Source of the DNA: an uncultured Clostridia bacterium | Lineage (GTDB): Bacteria > Bacillota > Clostridia > Oscillospirales > Ruminococcaceae | Assembly: GCA_947625375.1 (NCBI GenBank) | Contig: CANQOC010000001.1 | Coordinates: 62,001 to 126,000, forward strand | Direction of reading: 5' to 3' | DNA: 64,000 nucleotides | Shown: positions 33,685-43,069 of the stretch, one piece after another | How positions within the stretch are numbered: position 1 is the first letter of the stretch | Layout: every line of letters begins with the position of its first letter | Notes under the pieces: generated by a model | Seen by the model: the letters and a program-made list of their open reading frames with translations, nothing else | Told to the model about the DNA's origin: nothing | Database searches by the model: none | Translations under genes and position numbers: made by a program

Positions 33685-34698
33685 TCAGAGTCTTGAAACA
33701 TTGACCTTTTCAAAGCCGTTTCTGAGCTTATCCCTGACCTTGAACGCCATAAGCGTACCCCTTGCAACACAGCCGAGGGGGTCGTCCGCGACGGTGCACT
33801 TTACGCCGAATTCGCGGGTTATATACATGTCGAGACCGCGAAGAAGCGCTCCGCCGCCGGTGAGGACGATTCCGCGGTCATAGATGTCTCCGACGAGCTC
33901 GGGCGGGGTCCGCTCAAAGACGCTCCGCACCGTCGCTATAATCGCGTCGACGTCTTCGGTTATCGCGCGGCAGATGTCGTCCTCGGAAATCTTAAGCTTT
34001 GTCGGAAGACCGGTCACAAGGCTTCTTCCCGAGACCTCGCCGGTCTTTTCCATCGACGCCCAGAACATATTTCCGCACTCGATTTTCGCCTCTTCCGCCA
34101 TTCTCTCGCCGATGAGGACCTTATATGTGTCGGCGATATAGCGCTGAATCGACGCGTTAAAGGCGTTTCCCGCCTTTTTTACAGATGCCGCCGCAACGAT
34201 TCCGCCGAGCGACGTCACCGCGACGTCGGAGGTGCCGCCGCCGATGTCGACGACCATTCTCCCGAACGGGTGCATTATGTCCTCTCCCGCTCCCAAAAGC
34301 GCCGCGACCGGTTCTTCAATCAGATATACAGTCCTCGCGCCGGCGGAGACCGCGCTTTCGACTACCGCCTTTTTTTCGACGGTCGTGACTCCGCTCGGGA
34401 CGCACATCACGATTCTCGGGTTAATCAGCCTCTTGCCGATTACCTTTAAAATGCAGAGCCGTATCAGCTCCTGCGCCATGTCGTTATTGGTGATGACGCC
34501 GTCGCGAAGCGGCTTTACGACCGCGATATAGTCCGGTGCGCGGCCTATCATCTTATATGCTTCCTCGCCGAAAGCGATGACGCGCTCGGAGTTTTTGTCG
34601 AACGCGATAACGGTCGGTTCATTGAGGACCGCCCCTCTTCCGGCGGATATGATTATGTTAGCGGTGCCGAGGTCGATGCCGAGGTCAAGGACGCTCAT
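33685..34698 (-). CDS. MreB-family actin-like protein
   Basis: A 337-aa actin-fold ATPase of the rod-shape family. Phosphate 1 GIDLGTANIIIS (residues 7-18), the VPSGVTTVEKKAVVESA segment, phosphate 2 VVDIGGGTSDVAV and adenosine motif VLTGGGALLRGLD are all present. It is not followed by mreC or mreD; instead it lies between comF (4-base overlap) and spoIIR. It could be MreB, Mbl or a sporulation-linked paralogue, so I give no symbol. The C-terminus ends FEKVNVSRL. Confidence 0.88.
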   Translation of the reverse strand: MSVLDLGIDLGTANIIISAGRGAVLNEPTVIAFDKNSERVIAFGEEAYKMIGRAPDYIAVVKPLRDGVITNNDMAQELIRLCILKVIGKRLINPRIVMCVPSGVTTVEKKAVVESAVSAGARTVYLIEEPVAALLGAGEDIMHPFGRMVVDIGGGTSDVAVTSLGGIVAAASVKKAGNAFNASIQRYIADTYKVLIGERMAEEAKIECGNMFWASMEKTGEVSGRSLVTGLPTKLKISEDDICRAITEDVDAIIATVRSVFERTPPELVGDIYDRGIVLTGGGALLRGLDMYITREFGVKCTVADDPLGCVARGTLMAFKVRDKLRNGFEKVNVSRL

Positions 34699-35396
34699 TG
34701 GTTATCCTCCTTTTTTGCCGAAACGGTGCCGCACAGGACGGCGCAGTATACCCTTTCGGCTCCCGAATTTTTTAGAACCTCGGAGCACGCCGAAAGGGTG
34801 CTCCCGGTGGTGATGATGTCGTCGCAGAGAATCACGGTCTTCCCAGAAAGACCGACTCCCCTCTTCTGCACATAAGAGCGCTTTGCGGCTTCGGCGCGCT
34901 CATCCGCGTCGAGCTCGTGCTGGACGGTTCCGCCGCGCTTTTTTATAAGTCCGAAGCTGTGCGGCAGGTCGAGATTCTTTGATATAAGCTTTGCGAGATA
35001 CTCCGCCTGATTGTAGCCGGTGGTGTTTTTTCTTGAATAGCTCATCGGGACGGCGGTGACAACGGTATCGCCGCCGATGAAGCCGTATTCGCGGATAAGC
35101 GAGCACAGCTTCGGAGCATAGAGCTTCGCAAAATTAAATCCGCAGTGATACTTGAATGCAAGGACGCCCTCGCGGACCTTCCCGACATACGGCGCCGCGA
35201 CCGCACAGCCGTCATAGCTGTGTGAAACGGTCTTGCAGTCACAGACCGACATTCCGCAGGTCTTGCAGAAATCGGCGGTTTCGAGCTTATCCCGACAGGA
35301 TTTACAGCAAAAGGCGTCCCAAGGGATTACCTCTTGACAGAAAGGGCACCAGTTCGGGTAGATGAGGTCCGAAATGAAGTCCAAGGCTCTACTCAA
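34695..35396 (-). CDS. comF: ComF family phosphoribosyltransferase-like protein
   Basis: A 233-aa protein with two N-terminal CxxC zinc pairs (CPFC, CKSC, CKTC, CDC between residues 17 and 53) and a C-terminal phosphoribosyltransferase signature VILCDDIITTGSTL near 185. ComFC is needed for DNA uptake in B. subtilis, but homologues occur in non-transformable bacteria too. Start is TTG 35396, with GGGGG 8 bases upstream; it overlaps the recD2 stop by 8 bases, and its own stop overlaps the mreB start (ATGA). Confidence 0.88.
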   Translation of the reverse strand: MSRALDFISDLIYPNWCPFCQEVIPWDAFCCKSCRDKLETADFCKTCGMSVCDCKTVSHSYDGCAVAAPYVGKVREGVLAFKYHCGFNFAKLYAPKLCSLIREYGFIGGDTVVTAVPMSYSRKNTTGYNQAEYLAKLISKNLDLPHSFGLIKKRGGTVQHELDADERAEAAKRSYVQKRGVGLSGKTVILCDDIITTGSTLSACSEVLKNSGAERVYCAVLCGTVSAKKEDNQ

Positions 35397-37608
35397 CGCT
35401 TTCGCCCCCGTAAGACTGCTCCGTCAGCATCTGTCTTAGGCAGGTGTAGCGGTTCATGCGGCGGTCGTTGTCAATCATGAATTCAAGCCGCTTTTTTGAG
35501 CCGACAATCACCAAAAGCCGCTTTGCCCTCGTGACGGCGGTATAGAGGAGATTCCGGAAATAAAGCTTGTCATATCCGCCGAGAATCGGAAGGATTACGG
35601 CGTCGAACTCGCTTCCTTGGCTCTTGTGGACCGTAGCGGCATATGCAAGCTCGACGTTTTCGAGCATCGCGGTCGAATAGGTCGCGACGCGCCCGTCGAA
35701 GTCGATTTCAATCGTGCCGAGAAGGCGGTTGAGCTGGCGGATAACGCCGATGTCGCCGTTGAAGATTCCCGTCCCCTTTTCGCCGTCCTTCTTCCACTCT
35801 ATTGTATAGTCGTTCTTTGTCTGCATCACCTTGTCGCCGGTGCGGAATGTATATAAAAATGTCTTTATTTCCGACTTTTCGCGGGTCTTCGGGTTGAGCG
35901 CTTCCTGAAGCCGCTTATTCAGCTCAACCGTGCCGAGCGGTCCCTTTCTTGTCGGCGACAGAACCTGTATATCCTCAATCGGGTCGAGGCCGTATGCCCT
36001 CGGGAGTCGCGTCTTTAAAAGCTCGACGGTCAGCTCGGCGGCAGGCTCGAAGTCGAGCCGCTGGAGGAAAAAGAAGTCCTTCGAGTTGTCGAGCTCGGGC
36101 ATTTCGCCCTTAACGATTCTGTGCGCATTTGTGACGATTGCGCTCTCGAGCGCCTGTCTGAATATCTCGGTCAGGGCGATTACCGGGACGGTCTTCGAGC
36201 CGATGATGTCGTGAAGGACGTTCCCCGCGCCGACCGACGGAAGCTGGTCGCTGTCGCCGACCATTATAAGGCGGCAGTTTATCGGGAGCGCCCGCAGAAG
36301 CGCCTCGAACAGCAGCGCGTCGACCATCGACATCTCGTCGATGATTACGACGTCGCAGTCGAGGAGGTTGTCCTCGTTGTGCTCAAATCCGGCGATTTCG
36401 CCGCCCGCCTTTACGCCGAGGAGGCGGTGAATCGTCTTTGCCTCATATCCGGTGAGGTCGGAGACGCGCTTTGCCGCCCGTCCGGTCGGGGCGCAGATAA
36501 GGGTCTTCATTCCCTGCTGCTCATAGAGCGAGATGATGGCGTTAAGGGTGGTGGTCTTTCCGGTGCCGGGGCCGCCGGTCAGAACCATGAACCCCTTGGA
36601 AAGCGCGGTGTTGATTGCCTCGCGCTGTTTATCGGCGTATTCGATGCCGTTTTCCTCTTCGGCGATGTTGATGACCTCGTCGTAGTTTATCCGGGTGTCA
36701 TAAGCCAGGCTGTTCATAATCGAGAGGCGCCGCGCGATATAATCCTCGGCGACGTAATAGTCCCTCAGTGCGACGAACGGGCGCTCTTTTTTGGTGTATA
36801 TGTAAAGATTTTCCTCTTCAACCTCGCTCTCTATCGCCGAATATACGTCGGACATCTCGACGCGAAGGAGCCGCGCCGAGAGCTCGAGGAGCTTATCCTG
36901 CGGCAGACAGGTGTGCCCCGCGTCGGCGTTTTCGGTCAGGACGTATTTTATCCCCGCCGCAAGCCGAAATCCCGAGTCGGCGGGAATACCCTTTTCCGAG
37001 GCAATCTCCTCGGCCTTTAAAAACGGAAGCTCAATCCCCGACGAGCACAGCACATATGGGTTGCGCGAGACGAGATTAAGCGCGTTTTCGCCGTATTTCT
37101 TCCATGCCCTTATGCCGTAAAGCGCGGGGATTCGGCAGTCGGTGAAATATTGGAGAAGAGTCCGGAAGCCGACGACCTTCTGGAACTCGGCGGCATATGA
37201 CTCCGCCTTTGTCTTGGTGATTCCGTCGACCTCGGTCAGCCGCTCGGGGTACAGCTCCATAATCTCGAGGGTTTTATCCCCGAATGCGGCGACAAGCTTT
37301 TTTGCGAGGACCGGTCCGATTCCCTTTACGACCCCTCCGGCGAGATAGCGCTGGATTGCCGACGCCTCGGCGGGAAGCGAGCGGATACAGACCTCCGCCT
37401 TAAACTGCTCCCCGAATTTGGGGTGATTCATAAAGACGCCGGTCAGCTCTAAGTCCTCGCCCTCTTCGACGTTTCCGAGCTCTCCGACAACCGTCAGAGG
37501 GTCGCCCTCGTAATCGAGAACAATGACGGCAAAACCGTTGTCGTCGTTGCGGTATGTAACGCTGTCAACGGTTCCGCAAACCGTCACCGTATTCTTCTCT
37601 TCCGCCAC
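35389..37608 (-). CDS. recD2: RecD2-type ATP-dependent DNA helicase
   Basis: A 739-aa SF1B 5'-3' helicase without RecBC. Domain order: N-terminal OB-like region, helix-hairpin-helix segment around GIGPVLAKKLVAAFG (about 95-165), helicase core with Walker A TGGPGTGKTTTL (about 343), IIDEMSM Walker B, GDSDQLPSVGAG, and the final ATVHKSQGSEFD and YTAVTRAKRL motifs. Start is GTG 37608 with GGAGG 6 bases upstream, lying inside the end of the preceding small membrane protein gene (44-base overlap). Confidence 0.95.
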   Translation of the reverse strand: MAEEKNTVTVCGTVDSVTYRNDDNGFAVIVLDYEGDPLTVVGELGNVEEGEDLELTGVFMNHPKFGEQFKAEVCIRSLPAEASAIQRYLAGGVVKGIGPVLAKKLVAAFGDKTLEIMELYPERLTEVDGITKTKAESYAAEFQKVVGFRTLLQYFTDCRIPALYGIRAWKKYGENALNLVSRNPYVLCSSGIELPFLKAEEIASEKGIPADSGFRLAAGIKYVLTENADAGHTCLPQDKLLELSARLLRVEMSDVYSAIESEVEEENLYIYTKKERPFVALRDYYVAEDYIARRLSIMNSLAYDTRINYDEVINIAEEENGIEYADKQREAINTALSKGFMVLTGGPGTGKTTTLNAIISLYEQQGMKTLICAPTGRAAKRVSDLTGYEAKTIHRLLGVKAGGEIAGFEHNEDNLLDCDVVIIDEMSMVDALLFEALLRALPINCRLIMVGDSDQLPSVGAGNVLHDIIGSKTVPVIALTEIFRQALESAIVTNAHRIVKGEMPELDNSKDFFFLQRLDFEPAAELTVELLKTRLPRAYGLDPIEDIQVLSPTRKGPLGTVELNKRLQEALNPKTREKSEIKTFLYTFRTGDKVMQTKNDYTIEWKKDGEKGTGIFNGDIGVIRQLNRLLGTIEIDFDGRVATYSTAMLENVELAYAATVHKSQGSEFDAVILPILGGYDKLYFRNLLYTAVTRAKRLLVIVGSKKRLEFMIDNDRRMNRYTCLRQMLTEQSYGGESVE

Positions 37609-37927
37609 TTTCGTCCTCCAAAACTATTTTAAAGTCGCGCTTTATCTTTCTTCTCAGCGCTTTCAGCCACTCTCGGCTGTATTCGGTGCCGATTCTGTCG
37701 ACGACAATAACGCGAAGGTCGAGCTGTCCGAGTTCGCCGCAGGAATATATCCGCTCAAGGGTATATTCGAGGCACTCGCAGTCGGAGTCGTAATATATCC
37801 GAAGCTCGGCTTCAGGCGTTTTACAGGGTATTTTTACCGCCGATATAAAAAGGCGGATAATGCCGATAAGCGCGGCAGTCACGGCGATAAGCGCCAGCGC
37901 GATGATTATGTCCTTCACAGCAGCCAC
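37565..37927 (-). CDS. Small single-pass membrane protein of unknown function
   Basis: A 120-aa protein with one N-terminal membrane helix (about residues 5-28) and a soluble domain that begins EAELRIYYDSDCECLEYTLE and ends in a charged tail. I do not recognise the family. Its last 44 bases overlap the recD2 start in another frame, suggesting coupled expression. The start ATG at 37927 is preceded by GGAGG. Codon use resembles neighbours, so I consider it a real gene. Confidence 0.65.
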   Translation of the reverse strand: MAAVKDIIIALALIAVTAALIGIIRLFISAVKIPCKTPEAELRIYYDSDCECLEYTLERIYSCGELGQLDLRVIVVDRIGTEYSREWLKALRRKIKRDFKIVLEDESGGREEYGDGLRNR

Positions 37928-38058
37928 CTCCGGTGCGGTTATATTTTATACTATGCCGGAGGGCGGTCAGCCGTCACTTTTCGGAAATCGGATGATAGAA
38001 TGATGTCCGATTGTTATGATGTTATTTTATCACAAATACGGACGGATTGCAAGAAAGG

Positions 38059-38640
38059 CTATTTCGTTTGCTCATCAAGTGTAAGTCCGTATGCGGGGAG
38101 AAATTCGTCGAGAAATACCTCGGCCTCTTTAAGATTCATCGCGCGGACGGCGGCGAGCGTCGAGCGCTCGGCCTCGGCGAAGTCCTCGTTGCCGCTGCGG
38201 CGCTCTTCGATGCACTTTATCAGCGCCGAGAGCTTATCCGCCGCCTTTACCAAAGCGGCAATCTCGGGGTCGGCGCTCTCCCTTAAAAGCGGGGCATACG
38301 CCGGTCTTAGGTCCTCGGGGAGCGAGTCTTCAAGCTTTTCGGCGGCCGCCTCTTCGACCCGCTTATATGCCGACTTTATTTCGGGGTCATAGTATTTCAC
38401 AGGTGTCGGAAGGTCGCCGGTTATGATTTCGGGGACGTCATGATAAACCGCGGTCAGTACCGCCTTCGACACGTCGACGCTTCCGCCGAACCTTCGGTTT
38501 CTCAGCTCACAGAGAAGATGAGTTATGATTGCGGTTTCAAGGGAATGCTCGGCGATGTTTTCGGTTCTGGTGTTGCGCATAAGTCCCCAGCGCGAGATGT
38601 ATTTCATTCGCGAGGTCAGTGCAAAAAAGCTGTCCTTCAA
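38059..38640 (-). CDS. YfbR-like 5'-deoxynucleotidase (HD domain)
   Basis: A 193-aa HD-domain phosphohydrolase. Metal ligands: H in ENIAEHSLETA (about residue 32), HD in AVYHDVPEIITGDLPTPVK (about 67-68), and D in KAADKLSALIKC. This is the YfbR pattern, which removes phosphate from deoxynucleoside monophosphates. Its ATG overlaps the stop of the DUF4364 gene by 4 bases. About 130 bases downstream to the small membrane protein hold no gene. Confidence 0.88.
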   Translation of the reverse strand: MKDSFFALTSRMKYISRWGLMRNTRTENIAEHSLETAIITHLLCELRNRRFGGSVDVSKAVLTAVYHDVPEIITGDLPTPVKYYDPEIKSAYKRVEEAAAEKLEDSLPEDLRPAYAPLLRESADPEIAALVKAADKLSALIKCIEERRSGNEDFAEAERSTLAAVRAMNLKEAEVFLDEFLPAYGLTLDEQTK

Positions 38641-39236
38641 AGTCCGTTTACCTCCTTCGGCTCGGGGTTGTACTCTTCGTTGTCGAGCGCAAAATCGAGC
38701 ACCCGCCCGTAGAAGTCCGCGGGATTCATCGCTATTTTATCCGCCAGAAGCTCGGCCTGTTCCCTGTCGGGGGCATATAGCCGCAAATCCATGAGCGTCA
38801 GTCCGCCGTCGGTACAAACCGCGTTGACCTCGAAGCCGCGCTCCCGCTCGGAGATGTTGACCTTTACGTCGTTTTGATTCTTAAGCCGCGCGAAAAACCT
38901 TAGTCCCGACGAGAGGATTTTATCCCGAAAGCTCTTCGGGACGAATCTTTTAAAGTCGTCGGCGCCGATTTTCGCCATCTCGCTGAGGACATAATACTCC
39001 TCGCCGTCCTGCTCCTCGAGTGAGATTGTCTTTGCCTCCAAAAGCTGATTCAGCGCCTCGGTGAAGACGAAATAGTTGACGATTCCGTCGTCGGTGGCGA
39101 TTTCGGTCAGCTGGAGAGGGGTTATCGGGCGGTTAATCTGCCGTAAAAAGTAGCAAATCAGAATCTTCACCGCATAGGTGTCGGTGAGGTTCATCATATT
39201 CGGGGTGATGTATTTGTCAAGACTGTTGCTGTTCAT
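38637..39236 (-). CDS. DUF4364 family protein
   Basis: A 199-aa protein of a Clostridia family of unknown function. The N-terminal 95 residues look like a winged-helix domain (ILICYFLRQINRPITPLQLTE, then NYFVFTEALNQLLEAKTIS), so a DNA-binding role is possible. It is wedged between pcrA and the yfbR-like gene with 4-base overlaps on both sides, indicating a tight operon. Confidence 0.8.
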   Translation of the reverse strand: MNSNSLDKYITPNMMNLTDTYAVKILICYFLRQINRPITPLQLTEIATDDGIVNYFVFTEALNQLLEAKTISLEEQDGEEYYVLSEMAKIGADDFKRFVPKSFRDKILSSGLRFFARLKNQNDVKVNISERERGFEVNAVCTDGGLTLMDLRLYAPDREQAELLADKIAMNPADFYGRVLDFALDNEEYNPEPKEVNGL

Positions 39237-41587
39237 TGTTCAACCTTTCTGATGTTCGCGAAGTTTGCCATAATCTTTTTGGTGCCGACCTTTTCAAAGG
39301 CGATTTCGAGGAGGGTGTCGTTTGACATTCTCACCGCTTTGAGCACGGTCCCCTCGCCGAAGATGTTGTGCGACACACGGTCGCCGGCGGAAAAGACCTT
39401 TCCCGAGCCTCCCGGCTCTTTTTTGACCGCCGCGCCGAGACCGAATCCCTGTGCCGGACGCTGCTGACGGCGCTCGGGGCGGCGTTCGTCCGACTCGGTG
39501 CGCTCGGTCTTTTCGGTGACATATTCCTCGGGAAGCTCGGCGATAAACCGCGACGGGCGGTTATACTGCGTCGAGCCGAACAACATTCTCTGCCGCGCGC
39601 AGGAGAGATAGAGGCGCTTTTTTGCCCTCGTGATGGCGACATAGCAGAGGCGGCGCTCCTCCTCAACCTCTTCTTCGAGGTCGACGCTCCGCGAGCTCGG
39701 GAAGATGTTCTCTTCGAGGCCGATGACGAAGACGTTGTCGAATTCGAGGCCCTTTGCGGAATGAACCGTCATAAGCGTGACCGCGTCGGTGTCGGAGTCC
39801 ATGCCGTCGATGTCGGTATAGAGCGCGATTTCCTCGAGGAAGCCGGAGAGAGACGGCTCCTCGGCGCCCTGTGAATAGCTTACCATCGTCGACTTAAGCT
39901 CGCTGATGTTCTCGAGGCGCCCGGCGCCCTCGTCCCCCTGCTGGCGAAGCATCGCGGCATAGCCGGTTTTTTCGGTCAGGACGTCGAGAAGGACGTCGAG
40001 CGGCTCGGTCTCGCTGACAAGCCGAAGCTCGTCGAACATCGACGCGAGCGCCATAAGCTTTTGCGCCGCCCGGGAGAGAAGCGGATAGTCCTCGGCGTGC
40101 CGCATCACATAGAGCGGGGTCTCGCCGAGGCCCTCGGATACCTGTCCGAGAAGGTCGACGGTCGCTTCGCCGATTCCGCGCTTCGGCTCGTTGATGATTC
40201 GCCTCAGCCTCAGCATATCCGTCTCGTTGTTCAAAAACGAGAGGTACGCGACGATGTCCTTGATTTCCTTGCGGTCATAGAACTTTACGCCGCCGATGAC
40301 GCGGTAGCTTATGCCCGAGGCGACGAGCGCGCGTTCGATGGCGTTAGACTGTGCATTCATGCGGTAGAGCACGGCGCTGTCGGACCATCTTCCGCCGTTT
40401 TTGACGAGCTGATAAATCGTCTGCGCGACAAATCTTGCCTCGCCCTGTTCGCTTGCGGCGCGGTAAAGTGTGACCTTATCTCCCGCCCCGGCGGCGGTCC
40501 AAAGGCGCTTGCCCTTCCGTCCGCGGTTGTTCTTTATGACCTCGTTCGCGCAGTTTAAAATCGCGTCGGTGGAGCGGTAATTCTGTTCGAGGCGGATTAC
40601 CTTTGCGTTGTCAAACTGATTCTCAAAGGAGAGGATATTCTCGATTGTCGCGCCGCGGAATTTATATATCGACTGGTCGTCGTCGCCGACGACACAGAGG
40701 TTCCGCCTTTTTTCGGAAAGAAGCGAGACAAGGCGGTACTGGACGGTGTTCGTGTCCTGATACTCGTCGACAAGAATGTATTTATAAAGGTTCTGATAGT
40801 GCGAGAGGACGTCGGGGAATTCCTCGAAGAGCTTTACGGTCAGAAGAAGTATGTCGTCGAAGTCGACGGCGTTGGCGGACCTTAAGCGGCTCTGATACCT
40901 GCTGTAGATTTCGCCGACCGTCTTTTTCCGAAAATCCCCTGCCGACGACATTATGTATTCATCGGCCTCGATTCGCGACTCCTTTGCGTGTGAAATCTCG
41001 GAGAGAATCGACTTCGGCTGGAAAATCTTGTCCGAAAGCTTCATGTCGGCGAGGCAGGATTTTATCACCCTTGTCGAGTCGTCGGTGTCGTAAATCGTGA
41101 ACTTCGGGTCATAGCCGAGGGCGGATATCTCGCGCCGAAGGATTCTTACGCACGCCGAGTGAAACGTCGCGGCGGTGATTCCCTCGGACTTTTCGCCGAG
41201 CATCAGTCCGAGACGGGTCTTAAGCTCGTTCGCCGCCTTGTTCGTGAAGGTGATTGCGAGGATATTCCAAGGGTTTACACAGTCGACGGCGACGATGTTC
41301 TTAAGGCGCTCGCTGTCGGCCGATAGTCCGGCGGCATAGTCGAGAAGAAACTTTTCGTCGTCGGGGGTGACGCCGGCGAAGCGGGTCGTGTCGTGATAGG
41401 CGTTGCCGAAATAAATCATGTTCGCGACGCGGTTGACCAAGACCGTCGTCTTTCCGCTTCCCGCTCCCGCAAGTATCAGAAGCGGCCCGTTTATCCAGAA
41501 AACCGCCTCTTTCTGCATATCGTTCAGGTTTGAAAAATATTTTTCCATCGCGCGGCGCTTTGCCGCCAAAAACTCGTTGTCTGTCAT
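39233..41587 (-). CDS. pcrA: ATP-dependent DNA helicase PcrA/UvrD
   Basis: A 784-aa SF1A 3'-5' helicase for repair and removal of RecA or stalled polymerases. Motifs: Q-motif LNDMQKEAV, Walker A LAGAGSGKTTVL, DEYQDTN, GDDDQSIYKFRGA, TVHSAKGLEFD and YVAITRAKKRL. A C-terminal Tudor-like domain (GDRVSHNIFGEGTVL) is the RNA polymerase-binding segment of PcrA. Start chosen at ATG 41587 with GGAGG upstream; the longer frame continues 17 codons into the intergenic region. Confidence 0.96.
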   Translation of the reverse strand: MTDNEFLAAKRRAMEKYFSNLNDMQKEAVFWINGPLLILAGAGSGKTTVLVNRVANMIYFGNAYHDTTRFAGVTPDDEKFLLDYAAGLSADSERLKNIVAVDCVNPWNILAITFTNKAANELKTRLGLMLGEKSEGITAATFHSACVRILRREISALGYDPKFTIYDTDDSTRVIKSCLADMKLSDKIFQPKSILSEISHAKESRIEADEYIMSSAGDFRKKTVGEIYSRYQSRLRSANAVDFDDILLLTVKLFEEFPDVLSHYQNLYKYILVDEYQDTNTVQYRLVSLLSEKRRNLCVVGDDDQSIYKFRGATIENILSFENQFDNAKVIRLEQNYRSTDAILNCANEVIKNNRGRKGKRLWTAAGAGDKVTLYRAASEQGEARFVAQTIYQLVKNGGRWSDSAVLYRMNAQSNAIERALVASGISYRVIGGVKFYDRKEIKDIVAYLSFLNNETDMLRLRRIINEPKRGIGEATVDLLGQVSEGLGETPLYVMRHAEDYPLLSRAAQKLMALASMFDELRLVSETEPLDVLLDVLTEKTGYAAMLRQQGDEGAGRLENISELKSTMVSYSQGAEEPSLSGFLEEIALYTDIDGMDSDTDAVTLMTVHSAKGLEFDNVFVIGLEENIFPSSRSVDLEEEVEEERRLCYVAITRAKKRLYLSCARQRMLFGSTQYNRPSRFIAELPEEYVTEKTERTESDERRPERRQQRPAQGFGLGAAVKKEPGGSGKVFSAGDRVSHNIFGEGTVLKAVRMSNDTLLEIAFEKVGTKKIMANFANIRKVEQ

Positions 41588-41707
41588 GATTCCTCCAAAA
41601 ATCCGTAGCTTCGGTTTATATCCTGTCCATTGTACCACATCTTGAGTCCAAAAGAAATACCCCGAAGAGAATTTTTCCGAAATTTTTCTTAAATTTGTTC
41701 TGCGGTA

Positions 41708-41736
41708 TGGACTTTTCGGGCAAAATGTATTATAAT
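41708..41736 (+). promoter_or_regulatory. Promoter for the AI-2E family gene
   Basis: TGGACT (41708-41713), 17 bases, TATAAT (41731-41736), 31 bases before the GTG start. The -35 matches four of six consensus bases. Confidence 0.65.
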
Positions 41737-41766
41737 AAACTTATCTTTTCACGAGGGAGTGTTAGA

Positions 41767-43026
41767 GTGAAGCTTTTTTCCAATAAAAAGTATAATGTAA
41801 TCCTCAAATACGTCATAATCACGGTGGTGATAACCCTTATTCTCATCACCGCAATATTCAGGTGGGACACCGTTAAAAAGGTATTCGGCGTCTTTTTGAA
41901 CGTCTTCGAGCCGGTAATCTGGGGCGCGGTCATCGCTTTTATCATGAACCCGATAATGATGGCGACCGAGAACTTCTTTTCAAAAAAAATCTTCAGTAAA
42001 AAGCCGAGACCGAAGCTTTGCCGCGCGCTCGGAGTCATCTTTGCGACGCTGGTGTTCTTAGCGGTCATATCCGCGATTGTCCTTTCGGTGATACCCGAGA
42101 TTATTTCGGCGATGCCGGGCATTTACACCGGTATCACAAAAGAGCTTATCCCCGGGGTCGAAAGGTGGTTTAACGAGGTTTTGGAGGACGTCCCGAGTAT
42201 TCAGACGATTGTCGACGAACAGCTGACCGATATCCTCTCGACCGTCCGCTCGATTCTCTCGACGCTCGGTCCGAAGCTCAACGAATTCCTTTCGAGCCTC
42301 CTTAACTTCGCGAATTCGGTCAAGAACTTTGTCTTCGGCATAATCTTTGCAATATACTTCCTCTTAAGCAAGGACGCGCTTCAGGCACAGGCGAAAAAGG
42401 TCGTCGTCGCGCTGTTCCGCGAAGAGACCTATCACCGTATTTTTGACATCACCACCAAGACCAACAAGAAGCTTTTCAACTTCATCTGCGGCAAGGTCAT
42501 CGACTCGGCGATTATCGGCGTTCTGTGCGGAATAGGTATGCTGATTTTCAACATGCCCTATGTGATGCTTGTGTCGCTCATCATCGGCATCACAAACATC
42601 ATTCCGATATTCGGCCCGTTTATCGGCGCGATTCCCGCGTCGGTGCTGATTCTGATTGCTGAGCCGAAAAAGGTAATCTGGTTCATCATATTCATCATAG
42701 TGCTCCAGCAGCTTGACGGAAACATCATCGGCCCGAAGATTTTGGGCTCGAAAATCGGACTTTCGTCGTTCTGGATGCTGTTCTCGATTATCATCTTCGG
42801 CTCGATGTTCGGCATCGTCGGAATGATAGTCGGAGTGCCGCTCTTCGCGGTCGCCTATGACCTTATAAACGAGGCGGTCACGGAAAAGCTTAAAAGCAAG
42901 AACATGCCGACCGACGACGAATACTACAGTATGCCGGCGGAGGACATCGGAAAGGTCCTAAATCCGCCGCCGAGCGAGCCGGTCGAGCTCGTCGAAAACG
43001 CGGGACAGGAAGCGGAAGAGGAATAA
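41767..43026 (+). CDS. AI-2E family (UPF0118) transporter
   Basis: A 419-aa membrane protein with about eight hydrophobic segments, the first two at about 12-32 and 42-65. The C-terminal half has the family pattern GITNIIPIFGPFIGAIPA and LQQLDGNIIGPKILG, then a hydrophobic hairpin and an acidic cytoplasmic tail. Members export diverse solutes, from autoinducer-2 in E. coli to sodium in others, so the substrate is unknown. Start chosen at GTG 41767 with GGGAG 7 bases upstream. One of only three plus-strand genes, with its own promoter and terminator. Confidence 0.88.
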   Translation: MKLFSNKKYNVILKYVIITVVITLILITAIFRWDTVKKVFGVFLNVFEPVIWGAVIAFIMNPIMMATENFFSKKIFSKKPRPKLCRALGVIFATLVFLAVISAIVLSVIPEIISAMPGIYTGITKELIPGVERWFNEVLEDVPSIQTIVDEQLTDILSTVRSILSTLGPKLNEFLSSLLNFANSVKNFVFGIIFAIYFLLSKDALQAQAKKVVVALFREETYHRIFDITTKTNKKLFNFICGKVIDSAIIGVLCGIGMLIFNMPYVMLVSLIIGITNIIPIFGPFIGAIPASVLILIAEPKKVIWFIIFIIVLQQLDGNIIGPKILGSKIGLSSFWMLFSIIIFGSMFGIVGMIVGVPLFAVAYDLINEAVTEKLKSKNMPTDDEYYSMPAEDIGKVLNPPPSEPVELVENAGQEAEEE

Positions 43027-43032
43027 AAAATA

Positions 43033-43065
43033 CCCCGAGGCCGAGAGGCTTCGGGGAGTTTTTTT
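43033..43065 (+). terminator. Terminator after the AI-2E family gene
   Basis: CCCCGAGGCC pairs with GGCTTCGGGG around a GAGA loop (43033-43056), followed by a T run to 43065. It begins 6 bases after the stop codon. Confidence 0.88.
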
Positions 43066-43069
43066 GGTG

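Noticed and set aside
36900..37100. Possible frameshift or domain break in recD2
   Set aside because: The minus-strand frame is uninterrupted for 739 codons with all motifs in order.
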